Of a stretch of DNA of 44,553 nucleotides, positions 25,017-33,739 are shown one piece after another. A program made the translations under genes and the position numbers. Within the stretch, counting starts at the first letter, position 1; each line of letters starts with the position of its first letter. The DNA comes from Lachnospiraceae bacterium (GTDB taxonomy: Bacteria; Bacillota; Clostridia; Lachnospirales; Lachnospiraceae). The notes beneath the pieces were generated by a model that searched no databases, had not been told where the DNA came from, and saw nothing but the letters and a program-made list of their open reading frames with translations. The DNA lies in contig JAFZQN010000069.1 of assembly GCA_017620375.1 (NCBI GenBank), forward strand, positions 1 to 44,553, read 5' to 3'.

Positions 25017-27805
25017 TATTCGTCATCCTCATCTAAAAATGCTTTCTTATGCTTTTTCTTTACTACTACGATAATCACTACAACAACTATAACTACTACT
25101 GCTGCGCAGATCACGATGAATAACCAAACGGGAAGTCCGAGTATCTTAGTACCTTCCTCTTCGCCGTTTTCCATATCATCGGGATTCCACTCTCCGTCAT
25201 CAGGGAAATAAGGATTGTAGTATCCACCGCTCATGTTTCCGAAGTTGGGATCGTAATCACTGTAATCACCGTCTCCGCCCATAACATATGCCGAGAACTC
25301 TGCTGTCTTTATCTGCTCGTCGCCGTTGCTGTCCTCAAAATGCACTACTATGGTACCGTATGCCTCGCCGGGTACAAGTGCAACGATCTGAGGATTAACG
25401 TACTCCTGTGAATAACCGTTTACTGCACCTACATATGACTTGGTGCTGTTGTTTGCAAGCTCGAAATCACCTTCGATGGTGATGTAAACATTACCCAGAG
25501 TGGACTTACCCATGTTGTAGAACTCAAAACTTAAATCTACGGGCACTCCTACGCTTACACCTTCATATGCATCAATATAAATATTCTCAATCTCGGGACG
25601 GTAGTTCTCAACTGCACGAAGCTTGATGTTGTTCTCATCAACTACACCGCCGCGCTCCCTGTCTACCTCGCTCATGTCATCGTACTCGTACTCAACCTTG
25701 ATCGAGATGGTGTAGTCACCTGTGGCTACGTCACTTCTGGTCTTCATGCGGATGACCTGTTCATTGGTCTCGCCCGCAGGTATTGAATCAATATAGAAGA
25801 TATTTGATCCTGCTACGGGGATAAATACGCCGTCTGCCTGCTCTACAGTGATCTTAATATTCTTTGCAGCCTTGGATGTATGTGTATTCTTTAAAGTGTA
25901 CTTAAAATCAAATTCTTTTCCGGCCTTAAGCTCATTTGACTTGATCTCGGGCTCGCTGTAGTCACTGAAGATGTGCATCTCACCGTCGCCGTCGAGGCCA
26001 TCTCCGCCAAATTCACCATCGCCTGCAAAGTCACCGTCGCCTGCGAAATCGCCTTCACCGTCATAACCGTCGTAACCATCGGCGCCGTCATAGTCATTGT
26101 AATCGTCGTAGCCGTCAGAGATATAATCATCCACTATAGGCTCTGCAGAATACTGGCTGATGATAAGCTTAGGACGTGAAGTCTTCTGTGCTCCGTTCTC
26201 ACCGGTATTTTCATTTATAACATTTAATACATAAAGGCCTGCACTCTCGGTACCTGTAACGCCGTCCGCGTCTGTATATTCACAGTTAACGTTTAATACA
26301 TTGAAACCGTTTCCGATATCCTTACCAACCTTGAAAGTCATGGAAACTCTTGCCTTTGAACCGGCCTTGATGGTGCCGACCTTCTTGTAAGGCTCGGAAC
26401 TTACAGGCTCAAAACCTGATGATGAAAGACCTGTTCCTGCCACCTTTACGTTTGAGATATCTGCTGTACCTTCATTTACCACATCAAAACTTACGGTTAC
26501 CTTTTCACCTGCCTTAGGCTTTTCAGGTGACTGAGCTACGTTACCGATACTTACACCGCTCTTGGAAGGATCCTTAACCTTGTTCTCACCCTTGACGTAC
26601 ATAGTAAGATTAACAGGATCTTTTTCAGGTCCTCTTGCATCCCTGTACGATACAGACATCTGTATCTCATGAAGCCCTGCAGCAAAATCAGCTGAAACAT
26701 GTACAGGTACTTCTATTGTTTTCTCCTCGCCCTCAGGGATATCACCGATATCAATACTGTCACTGGTGAAAGCCTTAGTAAGACCTGATGAAGCATCAAA
26801 TCCGGAAACAACCTTAAGACTTGCGTTTATTGCTCTTACTCCACCGATATTCTTTATGGTTACGCTAAGAGTATCTTCTGTATCAGGTTTTAAAACAATA
26901 TAATTGTCAGAAGTAGAAAGAGAAAGCAGTGCAGCATTTTCCTGCTCCAGTAATCCGTTCTGTCGTGTTACTGTAGCAAAAAAGGTCTGTGTAAAAGGTC
27001 CAACTGAATTGCCATCTTTATCTTTACAGCTGATACTTGCTGACAGAGTATAAAATCCCGGTTCTGCATTAGGTACGACTTTAACCGGAACCTCAACTAC
27101 TTTTGATGCACCGGCATCGATAACCCCTACAGCAATATTTTCAACCTGATAATCAGGAAGGATCCCACTGTTACCAAAATTCATATTGATATAGGTATTT
27201 AATGCTTGACGTTCACCCATATTTTTTATCTTTATTTTCATTGTAAAGTTATTTCCAGGGTAAACTTCATTTTCATCAAATACAGCTTTTTCAAGAATTA
27301 TATCTATAGGCTTAAGTTCTTTAGATGTATATGTTGTTAAACTCAAAAGAAAGTCATTATTAAGGTATTCTGTTGTGCTACTAACTGTTCCGGAACCATT
27401 TATTGAAATAGTATTATACCCAATTTTGATTCCGTCAGATGCAGTAACATCAAATTCCAAATTATATACTTCCCAGCTATCCGCTGTAAAACTATACACA
27501 TTGTTGCCAGAATCACTGGTATCATTCGGTTTTTTCAAACAAACATTAGTTACTGTTAGGTCAGGAGTTGAAGCTTCTGCACTTAATGATGTATATGTAA
27601 CTGTAGTTAATGGTTTTACGGGTATTACATAATGTCTTGTCTCGCCCGGATCAATATGAATATCAAATCTTCCATTAGACTGATATACTTTTAAATAACC
27701 CTGTGCCGCCTTTGCATCAACCTTACCTATGGTTGTAAGCAACATGGCTACTAAAACAAATAGTGTTGTGAATTTTGATACGAAATGTGCTCGTTTCATT
27801 TTCAT
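25016..27805 (-). CDS. Surface protein with CARDB-like repeats, single C-terminal TM
   Basis: The 929-residue protein has a signal peptide (about 1-33) and at least four CARDB/COG1361-type Ig-like repeats (conserved pattern such as NIGGVRAINASLKV, NEGTADISNVKV, NMGKSTLGNVYI). A Gly/Asp/Tyr-rich low-complexity segment of about 50 residues (near 560-610) includes GDGDFA repeats. It ends with a membrane helix (about 893-915) and a short KKKHKK tail. The repeats probably form a rod outside the cell; the acidic segment could bind calcium (inference). It lies between the ABC ATPase and permease genes and is coupled to the latter, so it may replace MacA as the extracellular partner. A direct repeat in the 67-base gap upstream is noted separately. 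Confidence 0.85.
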   Translation of the reverse strand: MKMKRAHFVSKFTTLFVLVAMLLTTIGKVDAKAAQGYLKVYQSNGRFDIHIDPGETRHYVIPVKPLTTVTYTSLSAEASTPDLTVTNVCLKKPNDTSDSGNNVYSFTADSWEVYNLEFDVTASDGIKIGYNTISINGSGTVSSTTEYLNNDFLLSLTTYTSKELKPIDIILEKAVFDENEVYPGNNFTMKIKIKNMGERQALNTYINMNFGNSGILPDYQVENIAVGVIDAGASKVVEVPVKVVPNAEPGFYTLSASISCKDKDGNSVGPFTQTFFATVTRQNGLLEQENAALLSLSTSDNYIVLKPDTEDTLSVTIKNIGGVRAINASLKVVSGFDASSGLTKAFTSDSIDIGDIPEGEEKTIEVPVHVSADFAAGLHEIQMSVSYRDARGPEKDPVNLTMYVKGENKVKDPSKSGVSIGNVAQSPEKPKAGEKVTVSFDVVNEGTADISNVKVAGTGLSSSGFEPVSSEPYKKVGTIKAGSKARVSMTFKVGKDIGNGFNVLNVNCEYTDADGVTGTESAGLYVLNVINENTGENGAQKTSRPKLIISQYSAEPIVDDYISDGYDDYNDYDGADGYDGYDGEGDFAGDGDFAGDGEFGGDGLDGDGEMHIFSDYSEPEIKSNELKAGKEFDFKYTLKNTHTSKAAKNIKITVEQADGVFIPVAGSNIFYIDSIPAGETNEQVIRMKTRSDVATGDYTISIKVEYEYDDMSEVDRERGGVVDENNIKLRAVENYRPEIENIYIDAYEGVSVGVPVDLSFEFYNMGKSTLGNVYITIEGDFELANNSTKSYVGAVNGYSQEYVNPQIVALVPGEAYGTIVVHFEDSNGDEQIKTAEFSAYVMGGDGDYSDYDPNFGNMSGGYYNPYFPDDGEWNPDDMENGEEEGTKILGLPVWLFIVICAAVVVIVVVVIIVVVKKKHKKAFLDEDDE

Positions 27806-27842
27806 ATTCCTTCCTTTATCTCTCCGTAAATCTTAATACTTT

Positions 27843-27874
27843 CATTTTCCTTGACTTTTATTTACATTTTCCTT
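27843..27874. repeat. 10-bp direct repeat with 22-bp period before the CARDB gene
   Basis: CATTTTCCTT occurs at 27843-27852 and 27865-27874, separated by 12 bases. Two helical turns between copies is the spacing used by LytTR-type regulators, but ownership is unknown. The second copy overlaps the end of the ATPase gene. Confidence 0.6.
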
Positions 27875-28895
27875 AACTTACATTGTTGGTGTCTTCCGAT
27901 ATCATCTCGGATAATCCGTCCTGTTCTGCCATCTTGGCTGCTTTTTCTTCATCTATCAGCTTCTGTGCTGCTGCCTCAAGTTTTTCCGTTTCATATTGCA
28001 AGTCAAATCCGCCGGTATTTTGAGTAGCCTCTACTTCGCTCTGTATATCTTCCAGATTCGGAAATACCGTATCTTTCTTTACTTTAGAAGCCTTATCCTT
28101 CTTCTTGTCCTTCTTGCCCGGATTTGAAGGTTTTTCGGTCTTTTTCTCTTCGGCCGGGGTTTCCTCATACTCAGGGAACTTACCTTCCTTGGAGTTGGGC
28201 TGTATCTCTATACTTTCTATCTTACCGTCCAGGATATTTATGATCTTGTCCGCATACTCCGTAAGCTTCTTGTCATGTGTAACCATGACCACCGTCTGGT
28301 TGTTTTTCCGGGCCATGGCTTTTAACATGTCCATAACTTCCAATGTAGTCTTGGAATCGAGATTTCCTGTAGGCTCATCGGCAAATACTATGGCCGGCCT
28401 TGCCACAAAGGCGCGGGCTATACCGACTCTCTGTTGCTGACCACCGCTCATTTCCTTGGGCTTATGCTGCATACGCCCTCCGAGGCCTACGTTTTTAAGC
28501 ATCTCGATAGCCATCTTACGTCGTTTTCCTGTACCGATACGCTTAAACACGAGAGGGAACTCCACATTTTCCAGTGCTGTCATGGATCCTATCAGGTTGT
28601 AGCTCTGGAATACGAATCCCAGGTTGTCCTGTCGGAACTTAGCCAGCTTGTTCTCGTTCATCTTGCCTATGGACTTGCCCTTGATGAGTATCTCGCCCTT
28701 GGTAAGTTTTTCGATACCTGCCATGAGGTTTAGGAGTGTGGATTTACCTGAACCCGACGTTCCGAGCAGACAGCAGAACTCTCCTTCCTCGACAGTAAAG
28801 CTTACGCCGTCCACGGCTTTGATCTTTTCCTGTCCCATCCGGTATACCTTTTTGGCATCCCGGACTTCTATTACCGTTTTCTTTTTTTCATCCAT
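27873..28895 (-). CDS. ABC transporter ATP-binding protein, MacB/LolD type
   Basis: The 340-residue protein has Walker A GTSGSGKST near 44, Q-loop FQSYNL, signature MSGGQQQR near 147, Walker B VFADEPTGNLDS and the switch His in MVTHD. It belongs to the MacB/LolD family that pairs with FtsX-like permeases. Unusually, about 105 residues follow the ATPase core (from about 235), beginning with a Lys/Glu/Pro-rich linker and ending in a Glu-rich helix, so it is longer than a usual 230-residue subunit. It is the first gene of the cluster. AAGG lies 8-9 bases before the start. Confidence 0.93.
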   Translation of the reverse strand: MDEKKKTVIEVRDAKKVYRMGQEKIKAVDGVSFTVEEGEFCCLLGTSGSGKSTLLNLMAGIEKLTKGEILIKGKSIGKMNENKLAKFRQDNLGFVFQSYNLIGSMTALENVEFPLVFKRIGTGKRRKMAIEMLKNVGLGGRMQHKPKEMSGGQQQRVGIARAFVARPAIVFADEPTGNLDSKTTLEVMDMLKAMARKNNQTVVMVTHDKKLTEYADKIINILDGKIESIEIQPNSKEGKFPEYEETPAEEKKTEKPSNPGKKDKKKDKASKVKKDTVFPNLEDIQSEVEATQNTGGFDLQYETEKLEAAAQKLIDEEKAAKMAEQDGLSEMISEDTNNVS

Positions 28896-29247
28896 ATTTC
28901 ATACCTTGTATTAGTACAGTGTATATCGGTGCCCACATTTGCAGCACCGACACACCATACCGTATCAAATATTTATATTTTTTGGAGGCAGCCCGAGGAC
29001 TGCCTAAAAGCACTATTTCATTATAAAAATGCTAAGTGACAATTAAGTGACAGATAAAAATAATTTTTTGAACTTTTTTGATCCGTCATTATCCGGGTAT
29101 TAGACGAAGCATATTTTCCACCGGTTCCATGAATAGTGACCAATAGTGACAGCAAATAACCATTTGATTATTCAGCCCATAGGCATTGGACATTGCCGCC
29201 TCTTCAATGTTATGATATTGGGTAGCATTATAGAACAGGAGCCTAAA
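28896..29247. other. Divergent intergenic region (ABC ATPase / MATE)
   Basis: No gene is seen in this 352-base gap. It contains a 7-bp inverted repeat (28926-28932 with 28944-28950) in the presumed leader of the ATPase gene. A 6-bp palindrome, AGGCAG with CTGCCT, lies near 28985-29005. Two pairs of GTGAC-type direct repeats are also present: 29036 and 29047, and 29136 and 29146. No convincing sigma-A promoter was fixed for either divergent gene. Confidence 0.5.
29036..29150. repeat. Paired AGTGAC direct repeats, 10-11 bp period
   Basis: AAGTGACA occurs twice with an 11-base period (GTGAC at 29036 and 29047), and ATAGTGAC twice with a 10-base period (29136 and 29146), the two pairs being 100 bases apart. 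Helical-period direct repeats are typical of response-regulator sites; no binding protein is assigned. Confidence 0.4.
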
Positions 29248-30630
29248 ATGAAGTCACTGATACAATGGATAGAGCCGCGTCCTCTGCTTCCCCCGGAACG
29301 CCAGCGCTTCTCCAATCCGGCACTGAAAGCCATAATCGTACCCCTTCTTATAGAACAGCTGCTGCAACTGGTAGTTGGTCTTGCGGATACGATGATGGTC
29401 AGTTATGCAGGTGAAGAAGTAGTGGCCGGAGTAGGTCTGGACACGATGATCTATACCGTATTCATATATCTGTTTACATCCATCTCCGCAGGAGGAGCCA
29501 TAGTAGTATCGCAATACTTAGGGAATAAGAAAAAAGAAGATGCAGACCTTGCCGCATCTCAGATTTTTCATCTCGGAGGATTTTTGTCACTTACCTGTAT
29601 GGCACTTATGCTCCTGTTCGGATCGGCGTTGCTTAAAGTAATGTACCCCGAGACCGAGCCCGAAACAATGGATGCCTGCATAACCTATATGCAGATAGTA
29701 GCGATATCCTTTCCTGCAAATGCTCTGTACAATGCAGGTGCCGCCGTATACCGTGCCATGGGACACACAAAAGTTACCATGTGGGTATCGCTTACAGCCA
29801 ACCTGATAAATGTAGCCGGGAACGCCATAGGTATCTTCGTATTAAAGGCAGGTGCCGCAGGCGTAGCATGGCCTACCACCATCTCGTGGTATGTGGCTGC
29901 CTTTATAATGACTTACCTGTGTCTTAAGAAAGATAACGAAGTATGTATCATACCGAAGCTGGTATTTAAGTTAAAGTGGACAATGTCGAAAAGAATACTC
30001 GGAGTAGCTATCCCGAACTCTATAGAGACCACACTGTTCCAGGCTGCAAAGGTAGTACTCGGTATGCTGGTAGCTACATTTGGCACATCCCAGATAGCGG
30101 CCAATACCACAGGTCAGACCATATGGTCACTTTCCGCATGTATAAACATAGCCATGGCTACGGTATTCATCACGGTAGTCGGTCAGTGTATAGGTGCCTG
30201 GGATACCGAAGCCGCGGAATGGTATATAAAGAAGCTGACAAGATTGTCCCTGTTGCTCGCGCTTATATGGAATGTCCTGATCACGGCGATCACTCCCCTG
30301 ATACTTCCTCTATATGACTTATCGGATGAGACCAAGGACTTACTGCTCATCATCGTAATAATACATAACATCTTCTCCGGGATAGTCCAACCGTTTTCCG
30401 GACCGTTGTCAGGAGGATTAAGAGCAGCCGGAGATGTTAAGTTCACCATGTGGAACTCCATATTTGCCACAGTCATCTGTCGTACCATACTCTCCTTTGT
30501 GCTTGCAAAATGGATGGGCATGGGCGTGATCGGTATCACACTTGCCATGGTACTTGACTGGTGCATAAAGGCTGCTATAAATATATGGAGATTTAAGAGT
30601 AACAAATGGAAAAATAAGAGAGTTATATAA
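29248..30630 (+). CDS. MATE-family efflux transporter
   Basis: The 460-residue protein has twelve hydrophobic segments with the MATE signatures LLIEQLLQLVVGLADTMMVSYAG near the N-terminus and the GGAIVVSQYLGNK and AGAAVYRAMGHTK regions. These transporters export cationic drugs or metabolites using H+ or Na+. I chose ATG 29248, with AGGAG six bases upstream; the longer in-frame version adds 34 non-hydrophobic residues unlike the family. It is divergently oriented to the ABC cluster and followed by a strong terminator. The substrate cannot be told from sequence. Confidence 0.93.
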   Translation: MKSLIQWIEPRPLLPPERQRFSNPALKAIIVPLLIEQLLQLVVGLADTMMVSYAGEEVVAGVGLDTMIYTVFIYLFTSISAGGAIVVSQYLGNKKKEDADLAASQIFHLGGFLSLTCMALMLLFGSALLKVMYPETEPETMDACITYMQIVAISFPANALYNAGAAVYRAMGHTKVTMWVSLTANLINVAGNAIGIFVLKAGAAGVAWPTTISWYVAAFIMTYLCLKKDNEVCIIPKLVFKLKWTMSKRILGVAIPNSIETTLFQAAKVVLGMLVATFGTSQIAANTTGQTIWSLSACINIAMATVFITVVGQCIGAWDTEAAEWYIKKLTRLSLLLALIWNVLITAITPLILPLYDLSDETKDLLLIIVIIHNIFSGIVQPFSGPLSGGLRAAGDVKFTMWNSIFATVICRTILSFVLAKWMGMGVIGITLAMVLDWCIKAAINIWRFKSNKWKNKRVI

Positions 30631-30642
30631 CAAAATATAAAG

Positions 30643-30690
30643 ATATCCCCCGCCTTAAAGCGTAGCGAAGGCAGGGGATATTTTTGTTTC
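30643..30690 (+). terminator. Terminator of the MATE gene
   Basis: A long stem (about 30643-30656 with 30668-30681, one C-A mismatch) is followed by TTTTTGTTT, just after the MATE stop. Confidence 0.88.
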
Positions 30691-30775
30691 AGGCGGGGTA
30701 CAAGCACCGACTGAAACGAGATGCGAAGCATCATTTTGTTACCGAGGAAACGACGAAGGCGTTTTCGAGGTGACA
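30686..30775. other. Noncoding hairpin cluster between two terminators
   Basis: The stretch between the convergent MATE and kinase terminators holds three further inverted repeats: GTTTCAG with CTGAAAC (30686-30692 and 30711-30717), ATGC-GAA-GCAT (30721-30731), and TGTTACC with GGTGACA (30737-30743 and 30769-30775) enclosing GAAACG/CGTTTtC. No gene is seen. It may be a REP-like element or structured RNA. Confidence 0.4.
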
Positions 30776-30780
30776 TTGAC

Positions 30781-30805
30781 AAAACAAGCTCCTGATACAG
30801 GAGCT
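30781..30805 (-). terminator. Terminator of the cytidylate-kinase-like gene
   Basis: An 8-bp stem AGCTCCTG/CAGGAGCT (30787-30794, 30798-30805) with a 3-base loop is followed on the minus strand by TTGTTTTG. Confidence 0.8.
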
Positions 30806-30814
30806 GTTCTTACA

Positions 30815-31429
30815 TTATTTATATGATTCACAATATGCTTTTATAACTTGTACGGCATTGTCGATGCCTACCTTTCCGGAGTTGATGCAAAGCGAATAGT
30901 TTTCAGCCTTGCCCCACTTCTCACCGGTATGGAAGTTATAGTAGTTATACCTTCTTTTATCCATCTTCAGGATGTTTTCTTCTATCTTGGTCTCAGGCAT
31001 GCCGTCTATACGCATGGCACGTTCTTTTCTGAACTCCATGTCGGCCATGACAAATACGTGTACCACATCCTTACGTTTTCCGAGGATGTAATCGGCACAT
31101 CTGCCGACTATGACACAGGGCCCTTCATCCGCAAGCTTTCTTATTATATCTGCCTGCGCCATATACAGACGGTCATCGAGTGTCAGGTTATTGAAGGTAT
31201 TGTGGATATTTCCGGAAGTTACCATACCTCTCGCTATGGAATAAAGAAGCGAGCTTGTGGCACGGCTTTCCGCACTCTGGAATGCTTCTACGGCGTATCC
31301 GCTCTCCTCTGCAGCCCTGGTAATGAGTTCATTGTCATAAAACGGGATACCCCAGAGCTCTGCAAGCTTCTGTCCTATCTCACGGCCGCCGCTTGAATAC
31401 TGCCTGCTTATAGTCAATATTTTATTCAT
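30815..31429 (-). CDS. Cytidylate kinase-like family protein
   Basis: The 204-residue protein begins MNKILTISRQYSSGGREIGQKLAELWGIPFYD, matching the AAK/cytidylate kinase-like family (Cytidylate_kin2). That family has a P-loop variant SGGREIG and a VIVGRCADYIL Walker-B-like strand. It is probably a nucleotide or other small-molecule kinase; the true substrate is not known, and the canonical GxxGxGK loop is absent. I chose ATG 31429, with GGAGG nine bases upstream; the version starting at 31456 has no ribosome site. It has its own promoter and terminator. Confidence 0.87.
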   Translation of the reverse strand: MNKILTISRQYSSGGREIGQKLAELWGIPFYDNELITRAAEESGYAVEAFQSAESRATSSLLYSIARGMVTSGNIHNTFNNLTLDDRLYMAQADIIRKLADEGPCVIVGRCADYILGKRKDVVHVFVMADMEFRKERAMRIDGMPETKIEENILKMDKRRYNYYNFHTGEKWGKAENYSLCINSGKVGIDNAVQVIKAYCESYK

Positions 31430-31503
31430 GGACCCCAACCTCCATTCATTTTCCAAAAAACACGATGCAACGAACGCTGCAAACCCTTTTCTTCTCCATA
31501 ATC

Positions 31504-31532
31504 ACTATACCATAAAAAATCATTTTCTGCAA
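31504..31532 (-). promoter_or_regulatory. Promoter of the cytidylate-kinase-like gene
   Basis: Minus-strand -35 TTGCAG (31527-31532) and -10 TATAGT (31504-31509) are 17 bases apart, directly after the response-regulator stop. The ~70-base leader holds a small stem (31467-31480) followed by TTTTTT, perhaps ending upstream read-through. Confidence 0.7.
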
Positions 31533-31534
31533 TC

Positions 31535-32275
31535 TTATATATCTTTTGTACTTCCCGCAAATTTCTGCTTTATCTCGTCATACTTGGCCGAAGTCATAAG
31601 CGCTGTATCCCCGGTATCCTTTAGGGTTACCGTATATGTCCATCTGCCGTACACTTCAAGCTTCTTTATCGCACCTATCCTTATGATATAGGACTTGTGA
31701 CATCTGATGAACTGCTCGGGATCAAGTTTTTCCTCCAGAGATGAAAGAGCCTGCGATGTAAGATATACCTCATCTTTGGTTACGATCCTGGACATTCCGT
31801 CCACTCTCTCGATCATGATGATGTCCTTTATATCCACCAGGTTGATCTCTTCTTTTCCTCTGATTATCAGCTTTTCAAATGTGGGATCTGTTTTTTCTTC
31901 AGCCTCTTTTTTTACCGACAGGCTCTTTATCCTGTCCAATGTCCTGCCTATACGTTCAAGGTCAAACGGCTTTACCAGGTAATCAAATGCGTAGATTTCA
32001 AATGCATCGGCCATATATTCGCTGTGTGCGGTAGCAAATACTATCTTTACCTTAGGGTCCACTTCCGAAATGGCTTTAGCGCAATCCAGCCCGCTCTCGC
32101 CGTTTAAGTCCATGTCCATAAATACAACATCGGGGCGAAGCCTGATAAAGTCGCTGATAGCCGATGCAAAATTAAGACACACAGATACCACCTTGCAGTC
32201 CTCGGTACGTTCGATCATCTTTTTGAGTATGATCCCTATCTGTTCTTCATCTTCAACTACCATTACCGTTATCAT
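31535..32275 (-). CDS. LytTR-family response regulator
   Basis: The 246-residue protein has a receiver domain (about 1-120; acidic pocket VVEDEEQ, phospho-acceptor in VVFMDMDLNGESG near Asp 53, Lys in VKPFD). A LytTR DNA-binding domain follows (about 140-240; DIIMIERVDGMSRI, QFIRCHKSYIIRI). LytTR proteins bind pairs of direct repeats. It is the last gene of an operon with a GHKL kinase, NfeD and FloA, so the kinase at the other end is its likely partner. The ribosome site is GGGGTGA. Targets are unknown; this region has candidate direct repeats before the CARDB gene. Confidence 0.94.
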   Translation of the reverse strand: MITVMVVEDEEQIGIILKKMIERTEDCKVVSVCLNFASAISDFIRLRPDVVFMDMDLNGESGLDCAKAISEVDPKVKIVFATAHSEYMADAFEIYAFDYLVKPFDLERIGRTLDRIKSLSVKKEAEEKTDPTFEKLIIRGKEEINLVDIKDIIMIERVDGMSRIVTKDEVYLTSQALSSLEEKLDPEQFIRCHKSYIIRIGAIKKLEVYGRWTYTVTLKDTGDTALMTSAKYDEIKQKFAGSTKDI

Positions 32276-32294
32276 GCTTCACCCCGTATTAATG

Positions 32295-33254
32295 TCAGAT
32301 CTTTTTGGTTTCTACAAACTCCGTAACACCGTTTCCGATATCCTCTTTCATCTTGGTGTCTGCCTTAACGTTCTGGAGCTTATAATAGTCAAGTGCGCCT
32401 AAGTTGCCCGACATCAGTGCCTGTGCCATAGCTCTCGGTACTTCTGCCTCTGCCTTAACAACCTCTGCCCTCATTTCCTGTTCAAGAGCTACCGCCATAG
32501 CTCTTCTTTCCTCAGCCTTAGCCTGTGCTATCTTGGTGTTTGCTTCTGCCTGTAAGCTCTGCAGGTTAGCACCGATGTTTCTGCCGATATCGATATCTGC
32601 TATATCTATGGAAATGATCTCATATGCTGTACCCGAATCAAGACCTTTTTCAAGTACTACCTTGGAAATGTCATCGGGATTCTCAAGTACCGAGCTGTGT
32701 GTCAATGCGGAACCTACGGTTGTTACGATACCCTCACCTACTCTGGCAAGTACCGTTGCTTCTCCGGCACCGCCTATCAGCTGGTTAATGTTGGTCCTTA
32801 CCGTAACTCTTGCCTTAACCAAAAGCTCGATACCGTCCTTAGCCACTGCAGAAATCTGAGGAGTTTCGATAACCTTGGGTGTTACGCTCATCCTTACTGC
32901 TTCAAATACATTACGTCCGGCAAGATCTATAGCTGATGCCTGCTCGAAAGTAAGATCCATACCTGCTCTTTCAGCTGCTATAAGTGCGTTTACTACGTTG
33001 TCAACGTTACCTCCTGCAAGCAGATGTGCTTCAAGCTGATTTGCCTTTAACATAATACCTGCTTTTGTAGCCTTGATCATGGGTCCTAAAACCTGAGCGG
33101 GTTTTACACGACGAAGTTTCATACCTATAAGTGAGAAAACGCTGATCTTAACTCCGCTCGCTATAGCAGAGATCCACATTCCCACAGGGATGATAGAAAA
33201 GAATACTATTAAAAATACTATAACCAATCCGGCAATGATTAAAGGTCCTTCCAT
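32295..33254 (-). CDS. floA: Flotillin-like protein FloA
   Basis: FloA scaffolds membrane microdomains and affects fluidity and signalling-protein assembly in Firmicutes. The 319-residue protein has an N-terminal membrane segment (about 5-40), an SPFH-like domain, and the Ala/Glu-rich flotillin coiled coil (about 225-285; [17 protein letters not shown]). It keeps the family's GFxxG-like MKLRRVKP region. It starts on the base after the NfeD stop. Its tail, after about 290, includes [12 protein letters not shown] as in YqfA. Its position inside a two-component operon is unusual. Confidence 0.95.
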   Translation of the reverse strand: MEGPLIIAGLVIVFLIVFFSIIPVGMWISAIASGVKISVFSLIGMKLRRVKPAQVLGPMIKATKAGIMLKANQLEAHLLAGGNVDNVVNALIAAERAGMDLTFEQASAIDLAGRNVFEAVRMSVTPKVIETPQISAVAKDGIELLVKARVTVRTNINQLIGGAGEATVLARVGEGIVTTVGSALTHSSVLENPDDISKVVLEKGLDSGTAYEIISIDIADIDIGRNIGANLQSLQAEANTKIAQAKAEERRAMAVALEQEMRAEVVKAEAEVPRAMAQALMSGNLGALDYYKLQNVKADTKMKEDIGNGVTEFVETKKI

Positions 33255-33737
33255 TTATTTGTCCTCCTCAACGATGATCTTATTGTTTTTAATCTGTGAT
33301 ATCACAAGTGACGCTCCGTTTTTGATGTAGAGTCCGGAGGATATGATATCCAGTTTAACTCCGTTAAACTCACCTTTTCCCGTAGGTTTAAGGTCGCTTA
33401 TCGCGGTTCCTTTCTTTCCTATAAGATATTCCATATCTTTTTCTTCCAAGAAAAGATTTTTACCCTGCAGGTCAGTCTCCAGTTTGATAGGGGACTTAAC
33501 CTTCTTGGAGTTAAATGCAATGATACTGATCACCAGCATCACTGCGATCACGACGATCGTGATTATACCGATCATCAACCGTTGTGACATGTCCTTGCCG
33601 GTCAGGAATATACCTGCTACCGAACAGATCGTTCCGCATATTCCGGGGAAGCCGAAGCCCGGCATGTAAAACTCCAGGCCGATCAGGACTACTCCGACGA
33701 TCAGAACGATGATTCCCAATACTTGAATTACTTCCAT
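33255..33737 (-). CDS. NfeD-family membrane protein
   Basis: The 160-residue protein has three hydrophobic segments (about 6-24, 28-47, 56-76; EFYMPGFGFPGICG loop between) followed by a C-terminal OB-fold (about 95-158; LIGKKGTAISDLKPTGKGEFNGVKLDI), the NfeD1b layout. NfeD proteins partner with flotillins in membrane domains, and floA follows immediately with no gap. It starts two bases after the kinase stop, so it is coupled to the kinase gene on the other side. Confidence 0.93.
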   Translation of the reverse strand: MEVIQVLGIIVLIVGVVLIGLEFYMPGFGFPGICGTICSVAGIFLTGKDMSQRLMIGIITIVVIAVMLVISIIAFNSKKVKSPIKLETDLQGKNLFLEEKDMEYLIGKKGTAISDLKPTGKGEFNGVKLDIISSGLYIKNGASLVISQIKNNKIIVEEDK

Positions 33738-33739
33738 GG

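Noticed and set aside
25975-26120. CRISPR-like array of short repeats
   Set aside because: The repeats are in-frame codons of a Gly/Asp-rich segment with no unique spacers.
29150-29247. MATE promoter
   Set aside because: TTGGAC and TATGAT are 19 bases apart; this is too uncertain to annotate.
30183-30782. 199-codon minus-strand frame opposite the MATE gene end
   Set aside because: It overlaps the MATE gene and crosses its terminator.
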